64,000 bases of DNA, taken from NCBI RefSeq assembly GCF_003315245.1, contig NZ_QNRT01000001.1, positions 130,963 to 194,962 of the forward strand, written 5' to 3'. This DNA comes from Arenicella xantha (GTDB taxonomy: Bacteria > Pseudomonadota > Gammaproteobacteria > Arenicellales > Arenicellaceae). Within the stretch, counting starts at the first letter, position 1, and every line of letters begins with the position of its first letter. Positions 47,852 to 54,875 of the stretch are shown here, piece after piece. A program made the position numbers and the translations under genes. The notes below the pieces were generated by a model, which saw only the letters and a list, made by a program, of their open reading frames with translations, had not been told where the DNA came from and did no database searches.

Positions 47852-48997
47852 ATGACGATCGAAAGCACTCAGCAAGAAACTCCTTCGCACTCCGAAGCGC
47901 AGGTCACCACGCCAAAACTCCCTAACTTTATGCTGATACGATCCGTATCTTTAACCGGTATTTTCGTCATTCTAGTGCTGTTCTCATTGCATGCTGCAGC
48001 CGACATCTTAATTCCGATAACGATCGCATATTCGCTTAGTTTACTACTCTCGCCACTTATTCGCAGACTAAGTCAATGGCGCATACCACCGCCTCTGAGT
48101 GCGGCATTCGTGGTGATGTGTTTTCTAACAGCCGCCCTTTTTGCGATTTACTCACTGTTCGAACCAGCTGAGGAATGGGTCGATAGAGCGCCGCAAATCG
48201 TTAAAGAAATCAAACACAAAATCAGCCCAATGTTGGGATCTATCGAGGGAGCTCAAAAGGCTGCTGAAGACGTCGATAAATTGATCGACAACCAAACCAA
48301 CGATCGACCCAGTAATCAACCGACTATTAGTGTTAGTGTCGAACCGCAACAAAGCCGAATTGAGCGCATGCTCTCAAACACATCAAGCGCTCTAAGCAGT
48401 ATCGGGATCGTCGTGGTACTTCTTTACTTCTTATTAGCCGCCGGCGACACATTTTTGAATAAGTTGGTGTCAATCACACCAAAGTTCGAAGATAAACGCA
48501 AAGCAGTTGAAATCATTAGAGAAGTTCAGCGCGACACCTCTCGCTATTTAACTGTTCGAACCCTAATCAATATCGGACTGGGTATGGTGGTTACCTTCGC
48601 AATGTATTTACTCGACATGCCCAATCCGTGGTTATGGGGAGCACTAGCGGCAGTACTCAACTTTGCCCCTTACGTTGGCCCTGCAATAAGTCTTACGCTT
48701 ATTACAATTGCTGCAGTTATCAGTTTGGATACGTTGGCTCAAGCCCTCGTGGTGCCGTTAGTAGTGCTGCTAATCAACATCATCGAAGGAGAGTTCATTA
48801 GCCATCAACTGATTGGTAAACGTCTCTCGCTTAGCCCCGTTGTGGTATTTATCAGCATCGTCTTTTGGGGATGGCTTTGGGGTATCGCTGGCGCCTTAAT
48901 GGCAATTCCAATAATTGCGGCTATCAATGTGGTATGCCAGCATGTTGATTCACTCAAGCCTCTATCCGAATTCATCCGCGATAGCGAACCACGTTAA
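47852..48997 (+). CDS. AI-2E family transporter (PerM/YdiK-like)
   Basis: From ATG 47852, preceded by GAGG, the product is 381 aa; a TTG 60 bases upstream is less likely. About eight transmembrane segments are arranged as in the AI-2E/PerM family, with an amphipathic cytosolic region between the early helices (DRAPQIVKEIKHKI) and the conserved GWLWGIAGALMAIPIIA near the end; PLVVLLINIIEGEFISHQLIGKRLSLSP is diagnostic. Members include autoinducer-2 exporters and Na+/H+ antiporters, so substrate is uncertain. It is 11 bp upstream of the YihY-like gene and in the same transcript. Confidence 0.85.
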   Translation: MTIESTQQETPSHSEAQVTTPKLPNFMLIRSVSLTGIFVILVLFSLHAAADILIPITIAYSLSLLLSPLIRRLSQWRIPPPLSAAFVVMCFLTAALFAIYSLFEPAEEWVDRAPQIVKEIKHKISPMLGSIEGAQKAAEDVDKLIDNQTNDRPSNQPTISVSVEPQQSRIERMLSNTSSALSSIGIVVVLLYFLLAAGDTFLNKLVSITPKFEDKRKAVEIIREVQRDTSRYLTVRTLINIGLGMVVTFAMYLLDMPNPWLWGALAAVLNFAPYVGPAISLTLITIAAVISLDTLAQALVVPLVVLLINIIEGEFISHQLIGKRLSLSPVVVFISIVFWGWLWGIAGALMAIPIIAAINVVCQHVDSLKPLSEFIRDSEPR

Positions 48998-49008
48998 TCG
49001 GTTCGGTC

Positions 49009-49896
49009 ATGTTAGATATCCTCACTAAAGCCGCTAAGAACTGGAACAACGACGATCCGTTTCGACACGCAGCGATCATCGCCTACTACGCTATATTTTC
49101 AATGCCGGGGCTACTGATTATTGTCATATGGTTTGCCGGCGCAGTATTTGGTCAAGACGCAGTTCAAGGTCAATTGAGCGAGCAATTAACTCGATACTTA
49201 GGGGACTCCGGATCGACTTCTATTGAGAAAATCATTGCCAATGCCCGACTCGACCGAGACAACCCATGGATGAAGATACTCGGTATTGGCACACTAGTAT
49301 TCGGCGCGACCACACTCTTTCTGCAGTTACAAAAATCCTTAAATGAGATTTGGGGAGTTAAATCAGCAGCACGAAATGGCCTGCTGAAACTGCTAGCGGA
49401 TCGAGCGACGTCGCTGGGAGTGATTATTGCAATTGGCTTTCTGCTACTCATCTCTTTAATTATGTCGACCACCATTTCGATTATCGCAAGTTGGATTGAA
49501 ACATCTCTCGGACCAAGCTGGTTATTCATCATTAGAGCTATCAACATCACGCTCTCAATTGGGCTAACTTCGTTACTATTTGCGTTAATGTTTAAAGTGC
49601 TGCCAGATGTTGACATCCGTTGGCGCTCGGTTTGGACCGGGGCCATCACCGCAGGCTTGATGTTCACCATCGGTAAAACCCTACTTGGCATTTACTTCGG
49701 CTATAGCCAACCAGGGAACACATTTGGCGCAGCTGGCAGCATCATTCTAGTGATGCTATGGATTAACTATACCTGTCTAATTCTATTCTTTGGCGCCAAC
49801 GTAGCTCAAGCCTACGCGGTGCAACGTGGCCACCCAATTACGCCATCGGCCCATGCCGAGTGGCTTGCTGCTTCGCGCTCACGAGTTAACACTTAA
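49009..49896 (+). CDS. YihY/BrkB-family inner-membrane protein
   Basis: A 295-aa polytopic protein with about six transmembrane helices. The YihY/virulence factor BrkB signature is clear: FRHAAIIAYYAIFSMPGLLIIVIW, GATTLFLQLQKSLNEIWGVK, LPDVDIRWRSVWTGAITAGLMFTIGK and YSQPGNTFGAAGSIILVMLWINYT. Function is not settled; links to envelope integrity and transport have been proposed. It ends the sigma-54-driven PLDc_N-AI-2E-YihY unit. Downstream is a hairpin-rich stretch leading to the porin promoter. Confidence 0.87.
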   Translation: MLDILTKAAKNWNNDDPFRHAAIIAYYAIFSMPGLLIIVIWFAGAVFGQDAVQGQLSEQLTRYLGDSGSTSIEKIIANARLDRDNPWMKILGIGTLVFGATTLFLQLQKSLNEIWGVKSAARNGLLKLLADRATSLGVIIAIGFLLLISLIMSTTISIIASWIETSLGPSWLFIIRAINITLSIGLTSLLFALMFKVLPDVDIRWRSVWTGAITAGLMFTIGKTLLGIYFGYSQPGNTFGAAGSIILVMLWINYTCLILFFGANVAQAYAVQRGHPITPSAHAEWLAASRSRVNT

Positions 49897-50068
49897 ATCC
49901 CCTTAAACCCGTTTTCTTGCGCCGAGCATAAGCGGGTTAATAGCACCACCATCTTGCCTCTGGTGGTGGATTACCCCACCAAGCAAACCCCGAATCCGCA
50001 CCAACGAAAATCACACAATCACTTTATATATCAACAACTTAAATAATATTCGACCGCATCACTCATGG

Positions 50069-50085
50069 TTGGCACAGTCATTGCT
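50069..50085 (+). promoter_or_regulatory. Sigma-54 promoter of the porin gene
   Basis: TTGGCACA-GTCA-TTGCT matches the RpoN consensus with one mismatch (A for G after TGGCAC) and correct GG-GC spacing. The predicted start near 50096 gives an ~80-nt leader that contains two hairpins, CTGACTT/AAGTCAG (50102-50121) and GATCAT/ATGATC (50127-50143). Confidence 0.75.
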
Positions 50086-50175
50086 AAGTGGTAATTGGTA
50101 ACTGACTTCTTATTAAGTCAGCAAGCGATCATCAAAAATGATCATCACAATTCAACCAAGACACATAGAGGTATC

Positions 50176-50778
50176 ATGAACACCAACAAGAAGACATTAG
50201 GTAAACTTTCAAATCTAGCATTGGCAACAACATTGGCGATGTCTGCTGCTGTTCCAACCATCGCAAGTGCGGACGACGACAGTGGCTTCTATATCGGCGC
50301 AAACTACAATGATGTTGATATTGATTATCTGGCAGGCGATTTAGTTAAGCTCTCAGACAGTGATCAAACACAAGGAATTCGACTCGGTTATATGTTCAAT
50401 GACGCCTTTGGCGTTGACCTCGGCTATACAGATTTAGGTACTTACCGCGCGACTGATGTTGGCTTAATTTCCGCTAGCCGCTATGAGGCTGAAGTCGCGA
50501 CGTTGGCATTCGTCATAAACTTTTCACCACTCGATAAGCTTGATTTGTATGCTCGAGCTGGCGCAGCGCGCGTAGAAACCGAGCGAACTCTTCAGGTACT
50601 AGGCATTGAAGCAAGCCAAGGTGCACAAACCAATACAGCTCCTTTCGGGGCACTCGGTGCAGAACTGGATTTCGGTGGGTTCAATTTATTTGGCGAATAC
50701 TCAAGGCTGGACTCCGACGATTATGAAACTGAAGCCGAATTGGTAACGGTAGGTGTCAAATTTGAATTCGGCAGCTAA
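50176..50778 (+). CDS. Small OmpA-like beta-barrel porin
   Basis: A 200-aa outer-membrane protein from ATG 50176, which follows AGAGG. A signal peptide (LALATTLAMSAAVPTIASA, about 1-32) precedes an eight-stranded barrel of the porin-family outer-membrane beta-barrel fold: alternating strands such as GFYIGANYNDVDIDY, IRLGYMFNDAFGVDLGY, EVATLAFVINFSP, LDLYARAGAARVET and a final TVGVKFEFGS ending in the aromatic-type strand typical for BAM recognition. It has no OmpA peptidoglycan-binding domain. It is controlled by a sigma-54 promoter and ends at a strong terminator. Confidence 0.85.
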   Translation: MNTNKKTLGKLSNLALATTLAMSAAVPTIASADDDSGFYIGANYNDVDIDYLAGDLVKLSDSDQTQGIRLGYMFNDAFGVDLGYTDLGTYRATDVGLISASRYEAEVATLAFVINFSPLDKLDLYARAGAARVETERTLQVLGIEASQGAQTNTAPFGALGAELDFGGFNLFGEYSRLDSDDYETEAELVTVGVKFEFGS

Positions 50779-50840
50779 GCAAAGCTCAACGAGACAGTAA
50801 GCAAGTATGCGAGCACATTGTAGCGCATCAACTAGTACGA

Positions 50841-50877
50841 ATAGCGGATGGTCGGTAGGTCGTCCGCTATTTTTTTA
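50841..50877 (+). terminator. Terminator of the porin gene
   Basis: ATAGCGGA (50841-50848) pairs with TCCGCTAT (50863-50870), followed by seven T. It is a clear intrinsic terminator downstream of the porin. Confidence 0.85.
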
Positions 50878-50949
50878 CTCGCTTGGCAAGTTCACCACAG
50901 GCGCTGCAGTTTTAACAACAAATCAATAACCGGAGACTTAAAGATCACT

Positions 50950-51390
50950 ATGAATATTTTTGAAAAGTTACGCGAAGATCATGCTCATCAGCGAAAAATT
51001 ATGGAAGCACTCATCGACACCAGCGGCGACACCAAAACTCGAGCGCGCTTATTTTCAGAGCTTAAGAACAATATGGCCAATCATGCCGACGGTGAAGAAC
51101 GATATTTTTATACGCCGCTCATCGCTATCGATTTAACTCAAGAGAAGGCCCGTCATAGCATCGCAGAACATCACGAAATGGACGAATTAGTCGAGGCTAT
51201 TGAAGACACCGAGCTGTCATCACCCAGTTGGCTCGCTACTTGTAAGAAATTAAAGCATCAACTATTTCATCATCTCGATGAAGAAGAAAAGGAGATATTC
51301 CCAGTTGCCGGCAAGGTATTATCGGATAATGATAAAAAGCAATTGGCCGAGCAATACAAGCTCTTTATGGACCAACGTGACAGCCAATGA
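50950..51390 (+). CDS. Hemerythrin-like diiron protein
   Basis: From ATG 50950 the product is 146 aa. A hemerythrin HHE domain is seen with conserved ligands in EDHAHQRKI, NHADGEERYFY, HSIAEHHEMDEL and LFHHLDEEEKEIFP. Such proteins bind O2, NO or iron in a four-helix bundle. The longer frame from 50848 would cross the porin terminator and is rejected. No sigma-54 site with the correct GG/GC spacing was found upstream; TGGCAAG near 50890 lacks a matching -12 element. It ends at a bidirectional terminator shared with the acidic lipoprotein gene. Confidence 0.85.
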   Translation: MNIFEKLREDHAHQRKIMEALIDTSGDTKTRARLFSELKNNMANHADGEERYFYTPLIAIDLTQEKARHSIAEHHEMDELVEAIEDTELSSPSWLATCKKLKHQLFHHLDEEEKEIFPVAGKVLSDNDKKQLAEQYKLFMDQRDSQ

Positions 51391-51405
51391 AGTTAATTCC
51401 AAGCA

Positions 51406-51442
51406 CAAAAAAAAGCCAGAGTCTTAACTCTGGCTTTTTTTT
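51406..51442. terminator. Bidirectional terminator
   Basis: GCCAGAGT (51415-51422) and ACTCTGGC (51427-51434) pair over loop CTTA, flanked by A9 and T8. It serves the convergent hemerythrin and acidic lipoprotein genes. Confidence 0.92.
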
Positions 51443-51463
51443 AATTACTTGTTGGTTTAACTA

Positions 51464-51679
51464 TTAATTAGCCGCATCTTCAATTTCGTCAGCGGCGTCA
51501 TCGGCTGCATCCTCAACCTCGTCTCCGGCATCATTAATAGCATCACCGGCATCGTCTACCGCATTATCAATACTCTCACCGGCTTTCTCCATTGGCCCCT
51601 TTTCTTCACAACCCGCTAAGGCAACTAGGCTAGCGAACAAAGACGTTAGTAATAGCTTTTTCAAGTTTGCGTGTTTCAT
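51464..51679 (-). CDS. Small acidic repeat lipoprotein
   Basis: A 71-aa protein with a lipoprotein signal (lipobox LAGC, Cys about residue 24). The mature ~47 residues are a near-periodic acidic helix built from D-A-x-D-x-x-D/E-A-type units (VDDAGDAINDAGDEVEDAADDAADEIEDA), which should form a charged, possibly coiled-coil rod. Similar small acidic lipoproteins are known but unnamed. It probably sits at the outer or inner membrane surface as a spacer or ion-binding rod. A divergent sigma-54 promoter lies about 150 bp upstream. Confidence 0.72.
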   Translation of the reverse strand: MKHANLKKLLLTSLFASLVALAGCEEKGPMEKAGESIDNAVDDAGDAINDAGDEVEDAADDAADEIEDAAN

Positions 51680-51827
51680 AGATAATTTCCTCTAATTGAT
51701 TAAGTGTTAATTCGGTTACTGGTTGTCGGGTAGCGCGATGTTTAATGAATCAGGCATCAGCACTAGCGACAGAAAAACTTACACCGCTTGAATAAATGCT
51801 TCAGTACACGGCGTCTAGTTATCTAGA

Positions 51828-51844
51828 AGCAGCAATCGTGCCAA
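51828..51844 (-). promoter_or_regulatory. Sigma-54 promoter of the acidic lipoprotein gene
   Basis: On the minus strand TTGGCACG-ATTG-CTGCT matches the RpoN consensus with one mismatch (CTGC for TTGC) and correct spacing. A start near 51816 gives an ~137-nt leader. Confidence 0.7.
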
Positions 51845-52137
51845 CATGCAAAGAAAATCCAATTTAACCCTCAGCACTTGATAGTTTCTGTAAACACAGC
51901 GGATCCAGGCTCAATCTAAGCACTGCGTGTGCGGCCTAAACGCTAAACATATGGTGCAATCGACTCGGCTCCAGCCGTTTTAAGCAGGGGTTGGTGGTTT
52001 TGCTGAGAATTTGGTTGAAAACCACAAAAGCCCAAATTTCGTGCAAATCTCATTATTCAGCAAGGCGGCTAAAACCAATTCACATTTAACTTATATATTT
52101 CAAAGGCTTATATTGACAACGATGCCAAAACAAAAGT

Positions 52138-52154
52138 TTGGCATGAAAGCTGCT
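52138..52154 (+). promoter_or_regulatory. Weaker sigma-54 promoter of the DUF1328 gene
   Basis: TTGGCATG-AAAG-CTGCT matches the RpoN consensus with two mismatches but keeps the invariant GG and GC at the right distance. Its -24 half lies in the right arm of an inverted repeat, ATGCCAAA (52122-52129) with TTTGGCAT (52137-52144). The leader would be about 140 nt. Confidence 0.5.
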
Positions 52155-52305
52155 TTGTTAATTTTGAATGGTCGTTTAGCTGGAAACGCTACGCAACTAG
52201 GCAATCTATGTCGTTAAAACATATTTACGTTAATAGTTGCGTTAGAAGAACCAACCTCAACACCATTAACAATTGTCTAATCACAAAAACTAACGGAGAA
52301 AAATT

Positions 52306-52470
52306 ATGCTTAGCTGGGCTCTCACTTTTTTTATTATCGCAATTATTGCTGGTGTACTTGGACTATCAGGCATCGCAGGCACCATGAGTTCAATTGCTTA
52401 TATCTTATTTGTTATCGGTCTTATTTTAGCGATTGTCTTCGCTATCACAGGCCGCAAACCAAAGCTTTAA
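52306..52470 (+). CDS. DUF1328-family small membrane protein
   Basis: A 54-aa protein, below usual ORF cut-offs, with GGAG seven bases before the ATG. It matches the DUF1328 (YtjA-like) family: [27 protein letters not shown], then [22 protein letters not shown], two hydrophobic helices with the family's W-A-x-x-F and F-G/A-I-A-G features, and a basic tail RKPKL. The function is unknown; it is a common partner of envelope-stress genes. A terminator follows at once, so it is monocistronic. Confidence 0.85.
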   Translation: MLSWALTFFIIAIIAGVLGLSGIAGTMSSIAYILFVIGLILAIVFAITGRKPKL

Positions 52471-52483
52471 CTAAGCAGAAATA

Positions 52484-52509
52484 GGTGGAGCGTTAGCTCC
52501 GCCTTTTTT
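52484..52509 (+). terminator. Terminator of the DUF1328 gene
   Basis: GGTGGAGC pairs with GCTCCGCC (one G-T pair) over loop GTTA, followed by six T. It isolates the small gene from pldA. Confidence 0.88.
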
Positions 52510-52566
52510 CTTGCCCGCTCAATATCATCTGACCCGCTCGCCAACCAAACAACTCACAACACGCTT

Positions 52567-53589
52567 ATGTCGATAAAAACTACTGTTGCCAACCGCACTA
52601 TATTCCCAAGCATACTGACCCTATTAATAGTCTGTACTAATAGCAACTTAGCATTTGGCGACAGCTCTAAGCCTGAGATATCTAAAGCAGCACGAGTAGA
52701 TCAATGCGTGGCGACCCGCGTGTTGAGCGCTAACGCCGATACCACGGTAAGCACGCTTTTTGCGGAATGTAATCAGCACGTCAGCGCAGCCTCAGACGCC
52801 GTCGATACCACAACTGAAGAGCGTCAAGTCAGTGAGCAATCCATCGCACGCAACCGATTTACCCTACTCCAGCATCGACCGAACTACCTGCTGCCGGTGG
52901 CGTATAATTTTGATGCCGAAAACACCGAACTGATCGGACCTGATGGTGAGCAACGTGCTATCGACCCAACCGAATTCAAATTTCAAATCAGCTTCAAAAC
53001 TCTGTTGTGGCAAGACCTGCTCGACACCCGGGCAAATCTATATGCCAGCTACACCAATACCTCATGGTGGCAAGCATACAACCGTGATGAATCAAGCCCT
53101 TTCCGAGAAACTAATCACCAACCCGAACTATTCGTGGATATTCCGAGCGACTTTTCGTATGCCGGTTGGGAACTCGCTAATGTACGCTTAGGGCTTAGCC
53201 ATCAATCTAACGGCCGATCAGGTGAGTTTTCACGCACTTGGAATAGAGCATTCGCTGAGCTAGCGTTCAGCAATGCGAATAATGAGATACGAATTCGTCC
53301 GTGGAGTAGCTTATCCAACATCAAAGACAACCCGGACATCGAAGAGTTTAGAGGTCGCTTTGAATTAGCTGGAACCCATCAGCTGGGCAATCACACGCTC
53401 GAATGGGCCGGTCGACACACACTCGATAACAATAACCGCGGCTCGATTCAACTTGGCTGGAGTTTTCCTGTGGCCGGACGAGAAGACCTACAATTCTTTT
53501 TACAATACTTTGACGGTTATGGCGAAAGCCTCATCGACTATGACGTGAAGAGCCGTCGATTGGGATTAGGATTTAAACTCGGAGGTTAA
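52567..53589 (+). CDS. pldA: Outer-membrane phospholipase A
   Basis: A 340-aa OMPLA. A signal peptide (about 1-31, ending LAFG) and a ~60-residue spacer lead to the 12-stranded barrel starting at YLLPVAYN. The catalytic His212 and Ser214 are in SHQSNGRSGE and Asn226 in TWNRAFAE, with the typical YTNTSWWQAYN. It dimerises with Ca2+ and hydrolyses phospholipids misplaced in the outer leaflet, preserving asymmetry. The next gene (DUF748) starts three bases after the stop, so they are co-transcribed. Confidence 0.93.
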   Translation: MSIKTTVANRTIFPSILTLLIVCTNSNLAFGDSSKPEISKAARVDQCVATRVLSANADTTVSTLFAECNQHVSAASDAVDTTTEERQVSEQSIARNRFTLLQHRPNYLLPVAYNFDAENTELIGPDGEQRAIDPTEFKFQISFKTLLWQDLLDTRANLYASYTNTSWWQAYNRDESSPFRETNHQPELFVDIPSDFSYAGWELANVRLGLSHQSNGRSGEFSRTWNRAFAELAFSNANNEIRIRPWSSLSNIKDNPDIEEFRGRFELAGTHQLGNHTLEWAGRHTLDNNNRGSIQLGWSFPVAGREDLQFFLQYFDGYGESLIDYDVKSRRLGLGFKLGG

Positions 53590-53591
53590 GC

Positions 53592-54668
53592 ATGGCCCTG
53601 CTTCAAAGCTACCCACGCAGCAAGGTCTTGCTCTTAACCTTGCTTATTCTGGCGCTTACTACGCGCCTAATGCTGCCGTCGATTGTCGAGACACGGATCA
53701 ACCGATTGATTGCGCAAAACCCCAAAGTCGACGGTGGTATAAACGACATTGACCTGTGGTTATTAAGTGGGCGAATCAGCATTAATGACCTAGTTCTAAA
53801 CAAAGCTGGAGCGGCTATTCCTGCGCCGATATTCAGTGCTGACACTGTAACGTTTTCAGTGTCGTGGAGAGACCTATTTCGTGGCCGATTATTTGGCGAC
53901 ATCGTAGTGACACGCCCGGTTTTGAATATCGTTGATGCCGGTCGCCAAGAAAACGCTCAAACAGGTCAGGAAATACGCTGGCGCGCTGCCTTGGAGAGCG
54001 CATACCCATTCGAAATAAACCGCATTTATGTTAGGCGCGGAGAGGTTCATTTTCGAAATTTTTCATCTCAGCCCCCAGTGGATCTATATTTAGAAAACAT
54101 TGAAGCACAGGCGCTGAACCTCACCAACGAGTTAGTCGTCGAAGATTCAAAGCAAGCTCAGATAAGTTTATCCGCCAGCACTATCGGCGCCGGTAAGGTT
54201 CGACTTACATCCAATTTTAATCTATTACGCCAACCAGCAAAGGGGGAGCTGTCTTTAGAAGTTTCAGAATTAGATGTTACCGCATTGAATGACTTTGCCA
54301 GAGCTTATGCCAATCTAGACTTTCAAGAAGGCACACTGCAGGCTGACTTAGCGCTCGCAACTATCGAAGACGGTGAGAGCTTTGCTCTAACTGGCAAACT
54401 CCAACCCAAAGTCACAAATCTCAACGTGCTGCGCTGGCAAGACGACGTAGAACAACAACATGACACTCCAGTGATTTTGGCCTGGGAAGGCCTAGTAGAC
54501 GTTGCCAAATGGCTATTGGAGGTCGGTAAACAAGACCGACTCACAACCGAGATTGAGCTTAATGGCACACTCTCTGAACCTGACATCGACGTGCTTTCAG
54601 GAATCTTGGGCCTTATCAAGAATGCGCTATTGGGAGTGTTTCACGACGAAGAGCCTGAAAAACAGTAA
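53592..54668 (+). CDS. DUF748/AsmA-like periplasmic protein
   Basis: A 358-aa protein with one N-terminal helix (VLLLTLLILALTTRLMLP) and a large periplasmic part. The DUF748 pattern is visible: LINKLIAQNPKVDGGINDIDLWLLSGRISINDLVL-type entry, GRLFGDIVVTRPVLNIVD, and repeating beta-strand segments like AsmA/TamB. These proteins are thought to bridge inner and outer membranes or take part in lipid transport. Being three bases after pldA, it probably acts with OMPLA in outer-membrane lipid homeostasis. Its C-terminus is acidic. Confidence 0.8.
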   Translation: MALLQSYPRSKVLLLTLLILALTTRLMLPSIVETRINRLIAQNPKVDGGINDIDLWLLSGRISINDLVLNKAGAAIPAPIFSADTVTFSVSWRDLFRGRLFGDIVVTRPVLNIVDAGRQENAQTGQEIRWRAALESAYPFEINRIYVRRGEVHFRNFSSQPPVDLYLENIEAQALNLTNELVVEDSKQAQISLSASTIGAGKVRLTSNFNLLRQPAKGELSLEVSELDVTALNDFARAYANLDFQEGTLQADLALATIEDGESFALTGKLQPKVTNLNVLRWQDDVEQQHDTPVILAWEGLVDVAKWLLEVGKQDRLTTEIELNGTLSEPDIDVLSGILGLIKNALLGVFHDEEPEKQ

Positions 54669-54875
54669 AATTAGTCAGTCGCTCCGATGACTTTTCTGAA
54701 TCTACTGCGTATACGTCGACGCTTAACTAACGCTAAGTTCCAACAACGCAACAACAGCACTCAACTCGAATTTTAATACGAATACCAATAAAGATTGTCC
54801 AAAGCGGTTTTGCCCCTCAAACGATCGTCTATACTACGCCGGATTTTTTAGACCTCCAGAAAGGATTTTCGGGCC

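Larger units (their letters stand above)
51680..52305. other. Long divergent control region between two sigma-54 units
   Basis: This 626-bp region between the acidic lipoprotein gene and the DUF1328 gene carries a sigma-54 promoter for each (51828-51844 minus, 52138-52154 plus). About 290 bp lie between them, enough for a shared enhancer. GTGGTTTT and AAAACCAC around 51993-52026 can pair. The short ORF at 52011-52217 overlaps the second promoter and is not called. Confidence 0.5.

Noticed and set aside
50890-50906. Possible sigma-54 site before the hemerythrin gene
   Set aside because: TGGCAAG is followed by CCAC where TTGC is needed, so the invariant GC is lost.
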